Shown here piece by piece: positions 1-12,802 of a stretch of DNA of 64,000 nucleotides. The translations under genes were made by a program, and so were the position numbers. The DNA lies in contig JAMXDE010000021.1 of NCBI GenBank assembly GCA_026770025.1, positions 620,001-684,000 on the forward strand. The letters are read 5' to 3'. The notes beneath the pieces were generated by a model, which was not told where the DNA came from, did no database searches, and saw only the letters and a list, made by a program, of their open reading frames with translations. Numbering within the stretch: the first letter of the stretch is position 1; every line of letters starts with the position of its first letter. The DNA comes from Craspedostauros australis. Lineage: Eukaryota > Bacillariophyta > Bacillariophyceae > Mastogloiales > Achnanthaceae.

Positions 1-3000
1 CGTCGATCATCTCGTCGCTGAGTTCGTCACTTGCCTCATTGGATGATGGATCGCTCTCATAGCCTTCTTCCTTTCGACCTTGTTCGTTGAAGTCTTCGAG
101 CTCGCGCAGAGCTCTGGGAATACTCTTCCCTGCGGTTGACTTGGGATTAGCTTCTCCCTTCCTGCCTCGTGCTTCGTGACGTCGGATCCTCTCCTTTCTA
201 GCTATGTCACGCTTGTTTGGTTTGCTCGGTGGAGATCTGGATGGTGTGTCATGTGTAGATCTCGCTGGTGTGTTCGGAGGAGTGACACCTGTCTCGTCAT
301 CGGCTTCGTCGCCGGAGGGTAGGATTTCGTCATCCTCATGATTGGATTCGCTCCGATCTTCCTCGTCATTCTGGATTAGTTGAGTCACTGCTCCGTTGTT
401 CTCATTATCCTCATCATCGCTGTCTGATAGAATGTAGTATCTGTTGCTGTTGGCGAAAGATACTCTCTTCGCTTCCGGTGTTTGACGCGTTGCCGTCCTT
501 GGCGTTGCTCCCTTCCGTCCGATGGTTGTGAAGCCGTCTGCGTCCGTTGTTCCTGTTTCGTTGGATATGTTCGGTGCTGGTGCCCAGCCACGGAACTGTC
601 CATATGATTGGTTGAGCCACTTGATGTCTCGTGAACAGATGAGTGACTTGGTCGATGGTCTGTACATGTTGTAGACCCCTGATGCATGTTGGTGTGCATA
701 TCCAATGAACACCATCTCTTCTCCTCTGTTCTTGAGTTTGGCGGTAATCCCGCCGTAGGTAGTCTTCACAACACCCACCTCTCCAAATGTGCGGAGTGCA
801 TCCGCGTATGGTGGATCGTTGCAGAAGAATTGTCGATGTGGTGACTCCTTCTGGTTCTTCGCTACGGTGATGTTGGCGATGGCGGTGGCAGTGCTAGCAG
901 CTGCTGCCCACAGGCCATGCCTATACTCTTCGTCGAGCTGTGTTCCGTTGAGCATGGAGCGGATCTTGGTGTAGAGGTACGCGAACTTGCGTTCCACTCT
1001 GCCGTTCTGTTGCGGCGTGTTCGATGCCGTGTATTCGAATTTCACGTTGAGTCCTGCATCGATGAGAATATCCTCCGTGGATTTGTTCTCTCCGCTGTTG
1101 TCACCTCGGAAGGTGATCTGTTGGTCACCAGTCTGTGACTTGATCGTCTGGACGAATCGTTTGATGTATCCTGGTTGATCACTTTTGTTCTTGAGAAAGA
1201 AACTCCAGCAGTGATCCGTGCAGTCGTCCACGATCAGGGTCCAGTAGCGTTTATCTCCGAAGCTTATGTGTTTAGTGTAACTAATGTCAATGAAGAACCG
1301 TTCGCCACGGCGAGTTGCTCTCGGAATGGTTGCCTTCGGAATATTCTTCACTCTTGCGTTCGCGACCGCGCAGTCGCGACACACCGGCATCTCGCCGATG
1401 ATTTTCCATCCGTACTGAGCGGCCGTCCGCTTCATGGTCTCGAGTGGCGCGTGGCCGAGCATTCGATGTAGGTTCACTGCGCTGATTTCCTTGGATGGAT
1501 TCTTGACGATAGCTGTACAAGCCTTGTCGTCGTCTGTTGACATGATGGGATGCATCTGCACTCCCGTGATGAATCCGTTGGATGTGGGGAAGACTCGGTC
1601 GAATACGATCTTCATTCCGGATCCGTTGATGATGTCCATCAGAATGCCATTGTTACCAAGCTGGTAACCGTTGTACAGAGCCTTGTTCGTGGAGAAAAGG
1701 TTCACCGCCATTTTTGGTGTGTACTTCACATCATCGAGCCGGATGATGTGGCCAGTGTTGTCTCGTTGCTTGACCTTCAAGCGAATGGACCCCATCTTGG
1801 GAGAATCCAGCTTCGTGCTGTCTCCCACTTGGACGAAGGACTTGATGTGCCGCACGTTGAAGAGAGCGGCGTCTGAATTGACGATGTGACACGAAGCTCC
1901 ACTGTCGGCGAGCCAGGTGTCCTTGTTGACCTTGTCCTTGTACTTGGTGCTCAGCTCGTGGAGTTGCTCCACAGCTGCTGCAGCTATCTCGTCGTCGAAG
2001 CTGCCGTCGTCGTCGTCTTCGTGAACTCCATCTTCGTTGTATGGAGGATGATGATCTCCGTCATCCATGTCATCGGGTAGTTGTGCGTAGTCCGATGGAA
2101 TCGTACTGTTCCGATGAGATCCTGTGGCTGGATCATATGGGTGGACGCGTGGTCGCTCGCGTAAAAGTACGCGCATACATCCTCCTAGGATGTAGTGAAG
2201 ATCCGTCTCTGGGATCGTCTCTGTCTCGGCTGCTTCCAGTATGCGATTGATCACAACCGAATTGGCGAGAATCTCTTCAATCGATCTGAAGTTCTCGGAT
2301 AGGATCGATCCCATCATGTTCACCCATATTGGTCTCAGCACTCCTTGTGCGACTCCTGGGAACAGGCTCACTCCTGCTTCCATCACTGCATCGAAGATGA
2401 GTTGCTTCTGGATCACCAATGCTGTTTCTGTTGCATATGGGACGGTGTCATGACGATGGAGGTAGTTGGACCTGTTGGGATCCTCGATTGGTGGGAAGTC
2501 GATATTCCCTGGGTAGACAACACGCTCGTTTGGATTGAAGCTGTCGTCTGGATGATTGTCGTCCTCGGATTCGTCGCTGTCATCCTCGTCGAAGATGCCC
2601 GATCTGTTGTTCCCCGCCGCTGGAGGAGGCGGCGCTGCGCCGCCGTTCGTTTCGTCGTCTTCATCTGCGCCGTCCTCGTTGGCGTCGTCGTCATCGTCGT
2701 CATCGCTCATGGCCTCTTCGATGTCGCTATCGTTGGCCTCGTCCATCTCAGCTTCGTCGCCGTATGAACCGATCAGGTCGTGCGCGTTGAAGCAGCATTC
2801 GTAGCTCACTTCGCGTCTTGGATCCACCTCGTGGATGATTGGCTCCTCGCTGAGCCACTCCGGGATGATCTCATCATCCTGTACTTCGTCGTCACTCCCG
2901 ACGTATTCGAAGTTATCGAAGAAGGAGTCTTCGATGTAGTCGTCGGACACCAACATGCAGAGCGGCATGTCCTTTGCTGAGAGTACCATCTCGTGCCCGC

Positions 3001-5284
3001 TCTTGTCGTGTCCTTCCGTAGCCGCGTTGGCTTGTTCGTTGTTCTTCTTGCTTTCGTTGAACTTCTTCTTTCGGCACTCCGCCTCACGATGTCCGAAGAT
3101 GCCGCAGTAGTTGCACTTTCCCTTGAAGCCGCTTCCCTTGTTGCGCTTTCCGTTCATTTTGTTGTTGTTGTTGTTGTTTTTCTTGTTGTTCAATTTCTTG
3201 CGTTCTGGGCAATCGGCGGATCTATGGCCATACACGCCACAGTTGTGACAAGTACCCTTGAAGTTACCGGTGCTTGTGAAGCCGGTGTCGTTGCTCTTCG
3301 TGTTGCTGTCTTGGAAGTCGTCCACGTATGCCTTGCCTCCTCTGTGCGTGGCGTATGCTGTGCGAAGTACTCCTCTGATCGTGTTGATGGTAACCAGTTC
3401 TGGATTGAACGTGAGTTGGTGTTGGAAGTTCACGATGTGAGTTTTGTATTCGTTGCTCACCGTACTGAGGATTTGCACGATCATTTCCTCGTCCGAGATC
3501 TCATACTTGACATCGTGGAGACGCGATCGTAGACTCTCGAGTTGCGTGATGTAGATGTCGGGGTCCGTGTCTCTCTTCATCTTTTCGTTGTTGAATTGGC
3601 GCTTGAGTTTGATCTTCGTCACCGCGTCGGATGGTCGGAACTTCTCCGCGAGAACGTTCCACGCTGCGTGTGCGTCTCCTTCAGGGTAGTCGTCGGAGAT
3701 GCATTGGTTGATGTATTGGATGGCCTGCTTGCCTTTTCCTTTCTCTGCATCCATCATGAGGATCAGATCGCTGAAGCAGTCGCATCCCAGTTCGTAGATC
3801 TCCTCCATCGCTTCCTTGTCTTCATCGGCGGCTGCCGCGATCTCGCTCAATGTTGGCACCTTGGTCTTGCCCAACATCACGTCTCTCGTCTTCTGTGCAC
3901 GAGCGTATGCCTTCGCTTGGGACTCCCATGCGCTGTAGTCTTCCTGTTCACCGCTGAACATTGGCGCCTTGATGCGTCGCTTGTTCACGTTGGCTGATGT
4001 CGCCATGTTGGTTCGTTGTTTCGTCGTTGGTGCGCTCGCGCCCTTGATTTCCGTCTGTTTCTGTGTTGTCACTTTTTCGATTTTCGCTTGTTGTTTCGCG
4101 AGGACTGATTTGCTCACAAATTCTCCTCCTGGTGGTGTCTCACTTTTCCCACCCTGTTTGGCTGTGCGAATGCTCTTCGTCACACCAGTTTCCTCTTGCT
4201 TGACCGTCTTGAGAATCCTCTTCTCCTCGCGGTGTAGTCTTGCAGACCGTTCTTCTTCGGTCTCGTCGATCGCGCTTGCGTATGTGCCTGATAGGACAGT
4301 AGCCGCGGCTGCTTCCTTCTCTTCTCGTGGTGGAGTCTCACTCGCACCTTCTTCTCTCTTGATAGCCGGATTGGACAGAGGGATGTCTTTCAATTCCTCT
4401 TCCTCGCTCATTCAGCCTGCTGCTCTTGAATGATGTTCGTCTTCCTCGCACGATACGATTCGCGGGCTCGCCCTGATCTATCGTTTATAAACGTGTTGGC
4501 AAGTTCCGCTCACGGTAACCTACGATCGTGGAAGATGGTGTTGGTTGATAGTCGTTCGTTTGCTATTTCATTACGTTGGCACTCCGATACTCTCGGTGTC
4601 CGTTCGTTCTCTTGCCCGATGTTCTCGGCGCTTCAATCTGTTTCGTAGATTCGGTCTCCGACTATGAGTCGGTACGCGAGATCCTCTCTCGCTCCTCTCT
4701 GTATTCTCTCTCTCTCTCTCTACATCGTGTGCTCGTGCTACACGATCCTCCGTGTTTGATGCGTACTCCGCATTTGACACTCTGTTCATTCAGTACTGGC
4801 TTCTACTCCATGAGTACTTACCATTTGAAGTTCACCTTCAGTATCCATGATCTTCATGGGTCATCGTATCTTCGCCTCCTGCTCTGACTTGGAGACAGCT
4901 GTCGACGTGGTGACATGTTGACATCTTGTCGACGTCAGTAGGCGTCCTTCTGCTCTCCAGATGTCACGTTCCATTGGTGATGCAGTAGTCTGTCAGATGA
5001 TATCGTCATCTGAGGTTTAGTTGGGAAGTACCTCGAGATTCTCTTGGTACCATTGATGCATGGACGGACGATCTTCTGATTCTTCCAGAAATCGTTATTT
5101 GCAAATTTCCTCCAGAAATCTTGCCCCTTTTCGTGTGTTCCATTTCCCCTGTAATTCTGACGAATCACAGCATACTATCGACACGAGTATAGTTATACCG
5201 TCCAAGTGCGTATGAGAGAATAACGGGTGAACGATGCACATATACACGTACATCTTGACATATACTCACATGTACATCTCGACA
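1..5284 (-). mobile_element. Ty1/copia LTR retrotransposon, left part outside window
   Basis: Minus-strand element with its 5' LTR at 4494-5284 and a gag-pol reading frame entering from an ATG at 4411. Parts in order are a gag region, two zinc knuckles (about 3245-3190 and 3115-3070), an acidic linker, an aspartic protease with a DSGA motif near 1900, and an integrase with an HHCC finger (about 1470-1375) and a DDE core (about 1300-990). Integrase lies before the reverse transcriptase, which must sit beyond position 1, so this is the copia order. The part inside the window looks whole and open, with no break I can see; its far LTR and target-site repeat are not visible. The gene order and the host fit the copia-like elements known from diatoms. 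I did not assign a named lineage. Confidence 0.9.
4494..5284 (-). repeat. LTR of the large copia element
   Basis: 791-base terminal repeat, read on the minus strand from TGTCGAGATG to TTGCCAACA, with the usual TG...CA ends. Its bounds were set by matching it to an inverted copy at 5907-6707. The copies differ at very roughly one site in ten to fifteen by eye, so they come from different insertions. A CT-rich stretch lies near 4705-4722. Confidence 0.8.
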
Positions 5285-6707
5285 AACAATGACTTGATCA
5301 CTCTACGTTCTTGGTGTGGTATCCTATGACCCATCTACAATTTTGTTCTAACATGTACCATCAACGAAGCAACAAGTCAAGATGGCGACATCAGCCAACA
5401 TGAAAAAGCAATGCATCAAGGCGCCGATGTTCAGCGGTGAACAAGAGGATTTTAGCACATGAGAGTCCCAGGCAAAAGCATACGCTCGTACACAGAAGAC
5501 GAGAGACGTGATGTTGGGCAAGACAAAGATTCCAACAATGAGTGAGATTGCAGCAGCCACTGGAGAAGACAAGGAAGTACTGGAGGAGACCTACAAGCTA
5601 GCATGCGACTGCTTCAGCAATCTGATCCTCATGATGGATGCAGAGAAAGGAAAGGGCAAGCAGGCCATTCAATACATCAACCAATGTGTCTCCGACAACT
5701 ATCCTGAGGGGAATCTACACATGGCATGAAATGTTCTTGCGAAGAAGTTCCGCCCATCCAATGCGGTGACGAAGATCAAACTCAAGCGCCAATTCAACAA
5801 CGAAAAGATGAAGAGAGACACAGACCCCGACGTCTACATCACGCGACTTGAGATGCTACGCTCGTGTCTCCACGATGTCGGATACACGATCACCGACAAG
5901 GAGATGTGTCGAGATGTACATGTGAGTATATGTCGAGATGTACGTGTATATGTGCATCGTTCACCCGTTATTCTCTCATACGCACTTGGACGGTATAACT
6001 ACATTCGTGTAGATAGTATGCTGTGATTCGTCAGAATTACAGTGGAAATGGAACACGCGAAAATGAGCAGAATTTCTGGAGGAAATTTGCAATCGACGAT
6101 TTCTGAGAGAATTGGAAATATCGTCCGTCCATCCATCAATGGAAACATATGGTACCAAGAGAATCTCAAGGTATTTCCCAACTAAACCTCAGATGACAAT
6201 ATCATCTGACAGACTGCTGCATCACCAATGGAACGTGACATCTGGAGAGCAGAAGGACGCCTACTGATGTTGACAGGATGTCATCATGTCACCACGTCAA
6301 CATCTGTCTCCAGGTCAGAGCAGGAGATGAAGATCCGATGACCGAAGGACATCAAGATCATGGATACAGAAGGTGAAGTTCAAATGGTAAGTACTCATGG
6401 AGTAGGAGCCAGTAGTGAACGAACGAAGTATCGAATGCAGAGTGGGCATCGAACAATAAGTATTGTGTAGCACGAGTACACGATATTGAGAGAGAGAGAA
6501 TACGAAGAGTGGTGAGAGAGCATCTCACACACCAACTCATAGTTGGAGACTGAATCTACAAGACAGGACAAATGTGCCGAGAGCATCGGGCAAGAGAGAA
6601 GACACTGAGAGGATCAGAGTCTCAACATAATGAAATAGCAAACAGAACGACTATCAACAACACCGTCTTCCACGATCGTAAGCTTCTGTGAGCGGAACTT
6701 GACAACA
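5285..6707 (+). mobile_element. Truncated copia remnant: gag piece plus LTR
   Basis: Plus-strand fossil. A gag-like stretch (about 5360-5906) resembles the gag start of the neighbouring large element and runs straight into a same-direction LTR at 5907-6707 (801 bases, TGTCGAGATG to TTGACAACA). Most of the element, including all of pol, is absent and the element is broken. Its left side abuts the oppositely oriented LTR of the large element, so the two LTRs form an inverted pair around the gag piece. No target-site duplication could be recognised. Confidence 0.75.
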
Positions 6708-8390
6708 AGCACTATCGTGGATGGACTGTTGGATCGCCTTGCCGGAACACCTTAAAAAGAGACTAAACAATTCAAAATGGGAACAAATTTGCTGAAATGA
6801 AGAGCACCAAAGGGTCAAGTTGAGTTGAGATTCAATGAGGGACAGACTATTACCGGACACGGTATCAACCAGATGGGAGAAATTCTTGTTTTGGCGCGAA
6901 ATCTTCCGACTTGATCGACCACCAAATCTTTTCTCCTCCTTTCTCTCCTCCATTCACGAATCCATTATGACTCAAACATGACCGACCTGACTCACACCTC
7001 ACCTTGGGAACTATATGCTCCTCAGATCCTTTTACTACAACATACCTCGATTCCCTTCATGCTGATGACTACTGCACTACTGCTGTAGTCTTGACGCGTG
7101 TATCCAACCTGCTTCAACTCGAGCAATGGAATCCGAGGGTCAGCTCCAGCCACAGCCACTGCTTCATGACCGTCACTAACATGCGTCATGATCTACACTG
7201 CAGTGTATCTAAGTGTACGGAGAGCAAGGCACTGTAATGATCGTCCACCCTGCAGCACTGAACCAAGTACATCAGTGCAGGGTCTTGCCAAGTTGTGTGA
7301 CATCGTTTCTTCACCCTACTAACACTACAAGCTAACTCATAATAAACACAGACAAGGATTAGCTACAAAGCACTCTTCTATTCATTGTTACAGTAACAAC
7401 TCTTCAAACAGTACACCTCTCTTGAACTGCATTACACGGCTATCCCGAAGCCGGCAGATCCAAGAGACATCTTCCACCGATTCGCGCCGACTACGCCCGA
7501 ATCCTAACTAGTTGGATCAATGTAGTCGGAAGCAAAAGGCTGAAACCCCAAAGAGATCCAAAAATATGCACATCCGTCGGTCCATAAAACTTAAATAGGA
7601 CCAACCTCAGAACTGTAATGGATCAGGATATGTTTTAGATCCACGAGGATGAGGAATATGTGCTTAATTTGGAAATCGGAGACAAAATGTTAGGAGGTCC
7701 ATTTCAAAGGGTTGGTTGGCTCGCTGACCGGCTCCAAAACTCGCTTGGGCATGGTCGCCACATTTCCGTTCTTCTCTTGTTCGTGATTCTGCGATGCGCA
7801 AGAGGGAACATTTCGACGGATGGATGTGGGTAGAGGAAGTTGATGCGAGCATTGCCCATTCACGAACAGTATTAGTCACGAGACGAGTATTTCGGTCATT
7901 TTGTTGAATCGCATGACTCGCAAACCAAAGAAGAACGACTGATTCGTGCACAAACCACCACCAACACGATCGGCGACAAAAATGTCGACTTGTTCTTGTA
8001 CAGGAACAATGTCGCGGAGAGCGTCGGGAAGGGCGGTTGAGGACGTGGATGCCTCGGTGTACTGCCAACCAAAGACCTTGACGACACAACGTCCGAAGAC
8101 AGTGGCAATACACAACGAAGTGACACCATCAGAAGCGACACCAAAGTCTCAGCATTGGCATCCCGATAATAGCCAATGACATCAACAGTTCTATTGTCTG
8201 AATCTTCTCGCCGACGCATATATACCCTACTCGTACGCCAAAGGCAGCATTGCATTGAAGCAAGGCATCAGTTCCTGCACATTGTGAGAACGGAACCACT
8301 CTATCCTGCGTTGTGGCAATACAGAAGACAACGATAGCAGCAATCGCAGCGGCAATCGCAGCAATAGCCAATAGCAACACGAGAACGACC
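6708..8390. other. Intergenic stretch
   Basis: No convincing gene. Short open frames here lack family motifs and compositional support. An E2F-like TTTTGGCGCGAAA lies at 6889-6901, and an imperfect CAATCGCAG-type repeat at 8335-8375 sits just before the next gene, probably in its 5' leader. Confidence 0.5.
6889..6901. promoter_or_regulatory. E2F-like palindrome TTTTGGCGCGAAA
   Basis: Matches the general E2F/DP consensus TTTSGCGCSAAA. It lies 188 bases past the end of the copia remnant and about 1.5 kb before the next gene, so its target is unclear. The same 13 bases recur at 43085-43097. Confidence 0.35.
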
Positions 8391-10186
8391 ATGGCCAACT
8401 TCTCAGCAACCAGGAAAAAGCCGAAACAGAGCAAGAGCATCCTTCCGCTGGTGGTGGTTTTCGGGATCGGTATATTGACGATTGGCCGGATAATCCAGCT
8501 CAACTCGGCCAGTCTTCTGGAATCCAATGTTGTGGTCAACGAGCTGTCGGCCTTCGTTCCAGACTCGCAGACTGTCGAAGAACATAAGCCACCGACGGTC
8601 AAAGCGGTCGAAGAGGCGACAGAATTGCAACCACAATCACAGCCGGACGACACATCGACACCACCGAGGCTTGTGACCGATGCTGGAGTCGATGTGTCAG
8701 ATCCAGAGCTGTATACTGGTGAAGACCTGCATGGAGATAGCTCAACAGCGACAGTGATGGGACTCGGTAGGTTGGCATCGTGTAGAGCATTGGGTTGGCA
8801 AGACACGGCGCAATGCGTCCCCATGGCACGTGGCATAGCTTGGCAGGGCGTGCTTCGGGCTTGGTTGGTTGGTTTTGTGAGCGTGGCTCTTCGCCAAGGA
8901 TGTGATGGGTGCAACCTGGTTGCTTCCCGTCTTCCTCTTCTTTCATCTATAGCACCACCAGATGTTCTTGAAGCTCATGGAGCATGCATCAGCGTTAAAA
9001 CCACGACCATCAGCCCCAGCACGCTACCTTGCTTGAAAGCGTCGCAATGCACATCTTTCTCACACATCCATGTCATGTTATTCATCCATTCATTCACGCA
9101 ATGCCATGGCTCACTTGTCCTTCCTCCCTACTGCCCCATCATGAAATTCGATGTTGGTACGATACAGCTACCGGATACAACCTCGGTGTTTTCGAAAGAT
9201 TCGTAGGGACTTTGCGCAAATCGGGATTCAAGGGCCACATCATCCTGGGAGTAGCGCCGGACGTTCCAGAGTTGACTTTGGCATATTTCGAGGTCCAGAA
9301 CGTCACCACCAAGGTGCTGCAGTGGGTGGACTGCCAGTATGATCGAGAGAGCACAAGCTCCAAGGTTTTGTCACAAGACAAAACTTGTGTGCATCCCTAC
9401 ATCGACATCAAGTCGCGGTGGAGCCGATTTCCGCTGCAGCGCGATTGGTTGGAGCAATGCGAGACGTGCACGGGTCCGGTCCTCGTGATGGACGTCCGAG
9501 ACTCGTTCTTCCAGCGAGATCCATTCGGTCCCGGCTCACCGAAGGTGGAGGGTCTGCAGGTCTTTGAGGAGCACAAAAATCAGACAACAAGCCATTGGCT
9601 GACCAACTGGCCGATCAACAACTGCAAAAAGGTGAGGTATAAGGAGACGATGCTTTGCTCCGGCACCACGATCGGCACTCGGAAGGCCATGATGAAGTAC
9701 CTGGAAGTGATGCACCAGGAAATGAGGAGCTGGATTCAGCAGAAGGAATGCCGTTTTGATATCCACGGTGACGATCAGAGCATCCACAACCACTTGTTCT
9801 ACTCAGGCCAACTCCCTTTCGCGACTGCCATACCGAACCGCATTGGCATCGTTCACACGGTCGGATACGAGGCTGCCAAACTTTGGAAGGCGAAGAACAA
9901 TTATTACATGACCGCCAAAGGATTTTCGAAACCGCAGGCAGGCAGTGCTCCATTCTTGGGCGCCACCCCGGACCGCTGGCTCGGACCAGACACGAACCTG
10001 ATCGATGATGACGGGTACATCCTTGATTTCGATGGATCCAGATCAAGGGTCATCCATCAATTTGATCGATTCGGAAAGCAGATTATGCCATGGATGCATT
10101 CGCACGGCATCAACAGCGACCCGGTCGCTCGAGAGCTCATAAAGAATCTCAAGGAAAAGGCCCGAGGGATCAAAAAAGACAAATGA
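8391..10186 (+). CDS. Type II membrane protein, glycosyltransferase-like
   Basis: Two exons, 8391-8766 and 9168-10186, giving 464 residues. The start is the first ATG in the frame and has the context ACCATGG. The donor is G|GTAGGT and the acceptor ATACAG|CT; both are phase 1 and join into MGLATGYNLGVFERF. Residues 1-16 are basic and 17-36 form one membrane helix, as in Golgi-anchored type II enzymes. A low-complexity stem follows, then a lumenal domain with VLVMDVRDSFFQRDPF, whose DxRD core resembles the metal-binding DxD of glycosyltransferases. HGDDQSIHN lies further on. The fold assignment is inferred from these motifs; donor and acceptor are unknown. The 401-base intron is long but has a pyrimidine-rich stretch before its acceptor. 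No stop or frame change appears inside the exons. Confidence 0.72.
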
Positions 10187-10878
10187 GGCACAGCAAACGC
10201 ATCCGCCGACAAGGAATAGAGAGCTGGATTTGTTTGCTTCTGGGAGCTTGGCATGATGGAATTACCGATGATAGAATAGTATGCACTCTCCAGAGCGACC
10301 GTTGAATGAGGTCACATCGATGTTTTTGTTCAGGGAACAGTGGGAGAAGTGGAGTGTTGTCCATCACAGTCGTGTGAGGTATTTTACATACAAATACAAA
10401 TGGACAGATCCATGAGAGCCATAGGCAAAACGAATGTACGGTATGGTGTTACGTTGACCACTTCAAATGGTAGCGTTGTGATCTTCGTCGTGCTGGTCGC
10501 AAGTGTGTGGGATGGGCCCACCCCCGCCGACCAAATGGCACGGGCATTCGCGTGACTTACCCCGCTCCTCTACTTTCATTCTCGCAGTAGCGTTGCGTCT
10601 TAATCGAACGAGTCCATCCTAAGAAACACACCGAACAAATCGCGCACAAAAAGTCAAACAACATCACAACAACACCTTCTCGCGTACCTGCCCAGCAACG
10701 ATCTTGTGGCAATGTCATAATTGCAACACGTCACGAGCTTCATTGTTGGGAAACAACAAGAGAGCCACACGGCCATCGTCATCTAGATCAAGTTCATATA
10801 ATAGGATCAGTGGCAAGTGGTTGATATCCGCCAAGTATTCCATACAGATAGATACGACTACACAAACAGACAGCGAAG
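10187..10878. other. Intergenic, 3' and 5' flanks
   Basis: Holds the 3' flank of the glycosyltransferase-like gene and the 5' flank of EMC10. No open frame with family motifs and no structured RNA was recognised. Confidence 0.5.
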
Positions 10879-11760
10879 ATGATGAGAGCGGTGAGATCGC
10901 ACCTGAGCTTGACCTTCGTGGTCACGTGCATGGCAGCTCTGGTGATAACAGGCGCCAGCGCAAACGAAGCAAGCGGAGATGCTGCGGCCTCTCCGCTTGG
11001 AACATCATGGACGCTGTACCACTCCTTCAACGGTGGCAAGGACTTCACTCGCCGCGGCGTGATCGGATGGAACGCGGAAGAGCAAGAGCTCGAAGTGCGT
11101 AACGACGACGAGTGTTTATCGCTGGCCAATCTGGAGCAGGCGAAGGAAGCCGGCTGGTACCAGGTCAAGCTCGTGCCCGACGACGAATCCAGCTTCGCCA
11201 TGGCCACGGTCCCCGCGTGCAGCATCCAGCGTGCCAACTTCCGCGACGAATTCAGCCTCTTGATCAATCGCGACGACGCCTTGCTCAGCATGGCGTACAA
11301 CCCGCTCATCAGTCCTTTGGCGCCGAAGGATTGCGCGGACATGGATACCGACCGATTGGCCGCCGAGGGCGGCATCAAATTCTCGTCCAAGGCGGCGCTG
11401 GAATTGGATAAACCCGGCATGGTCATCCGTCCCGTTCTGCCGCAGACCAAGCCACCGCCCGGTCTCAACTTCATCCCCAATCCCAACAAGCGCAGTGCGG
11501 ACGCCGCTGCCATGGGCATCCCACCGGACGAAAAAGAAGCTGTCACGGGCCCCGTCAGCTTCATCAAGCGATATTGGTACGTCGTGCTGCCGCTGTTCAT
11601 CTCCAGCTTCATCGGCACGGAACCGCCGCCGGAAGGAGAAGAAGGCCAGCAGCAGGAAGGAGGATCGGGTGCCGCAGCAGTTGCAGGCGGAGCTGCAGTC
11701 GGAGCGGCGGCAGTTGCTGCGGCGGGCGGCAGAAAGGAGCGTCGTGGAAAGAAGGGTTAA
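10879..11760 (+). CDS. EMC10: ER membrane protein complex subunit 10
   Basis: 293 residues in one exon, with ATGATG at the start. Residues 1-29 are a signal peptide ending near ASA. The lumenal part has the family hallmarks WTLYHSFNGG followed by FTRRGVI, then AGWYQVKL and VPACSIQ. A C-terminal helix at about 232-246 (YWYVVLPLFISSFIG) fits the single membrane anchor of EMC10. The EMC inserts and folds multi-pass membrane proteins at the ER. The tail after the helix is rich in Gly, Ala and Glu and ends in basic residues; this tail is unusual and may be lineage specific. Length is close to the family norm. The next gene faces this one across about 1 kb. Confidence 0.88.
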   Translation: MMRAVRSHLSLTFVVTCMAALVITGASANEASGDAAASPLGTSWTLYHSFNGGKDFTRRGVIGWNAEEQELEVRNDDECLSLANLEQAKEAGWYQVKLVPDDESSFAMATVPACSIQRANFRDEFSLLINRDDALLSMAYNPLISPLAPKDCADMDTDRLAAEGGIKFSSKAALELDKPGMVIRPVLPQTKPPPGLNFIPNPNKRSADAAAMGIPPDEKEAVTGPVSFIKRYWYVVLPLFISSFIGTEPPPEGEEGQQQEGGSGAAAVAGGAAVGAAAVAAAGGRKERRGKKG

Positions 11761-12802
11761 GGGTGGTCCGCAAATGCGACGCATAGTGGGACCTGGGCGG
11801 AGACCGGATAGAACGCATGCCCTTGTATCGATGTCCATCCATGGCGTTGAGCCTGTTGTCGCATCGTGTCCAACGTACAGTCATAGCGTGGACCCTCGCC
11901 AGTTCTGCGAATGCGTGGCAAAACCAGGATCCGAAAAAGGAAACAAACGCAAACGATCCCCACTGTTCGGTTCAACAACCCAAACGACGCCATGTTCAAA
12001 GGCCACATCATTGGAACATTACCACGGCAACGTCGCGAAATCGCGACATCGCGGCGACGCTGACCAACTTCATCAACACAAAGACGCAAGTCTCCCAGCA
12101 CTACACGCACTTTTTCCTGCCTGCCTCCCTTTCTCTCAGCAGTCTCTCTCTCGCGCTCATCGGTGCAAGCATCCGACAAAAGTCCCATGCACTCGACCCC
12201 ACGACAACACCATCAACGATGGCGACAGCGACAGCAGACACATGTCCTAAGCACTTTTTTTCCATTCGCAAATTAGAGTACGCGTAGAACGTATCGTATC
12301 CAAGTTCAGACAAGAAGCGTTTGACGGATTCGGCGGCTTCGAAAAAGCAGCTGACGCCGTCGAGAACTTTTTTGAAGATTGTTGTTGTTGTTTCAGCCTC
12401 GAAAATGTTTAGCTTGTGGTAGAAGCAGACCTTTCGCGCGAGTGCATCGATCTACAGCTTGAACAGCGATGGACGCCGCTCGTTTGATGTCCAAACCTGA
12501 CGGCGTGCTATTGAATATTGCATGCCTCGCTGGAAAATACTGAGAAAATCCAGGACAATACAAATACGCAGCGCACTTGATTCATGCATGGGAATGCATG
12601 AGAATGATTACACGCGTGAGAGAGGGTGTGGTATGTCAATGACTGATTACTAGAGTCCGGTACGTGCACACGCAATGATTTTTGATACAGAGCAGAGTAT
12701 ACTTATTCGGCACGGATACGATGCTAGGTCCGTCTTCGATCATAGATGCTCGCACCATGCTGGTATTTGTACGGACGGTTGTTCCAGATGGGGGTGCCGC
12801 TC
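11761..12802. other. Intergenic between convergent genes
   Basis: About 1 kb between the 3' ends of two convergent genes. A 156-codon frame at 11817-12287 (+) starts with a hydrophobic-looking stretch but shows no family motif and overlaps open frames on the other strand, so it is not called. No RNA gene recognised. Confidence 0.45.

Noticed and set aside
2345-4433. Several plus-strand frames of 140-180 codons
   Set aside because: Antisense to the copia gag region; hydrophobic runs come from the reverse complement of acidic codons.
7896-8255. 119-codon minus-strand frame upstream of the glycosyltransferase-like gene
   Set aside because: No family features and it overlaps other frames; likely chance.
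11817-12287. Possible 156-residue secreted protein
   Set aside because: The hydrophobic stretch is far from the start, there is no domain, and the tail is Ser/Thr/His low complexity.
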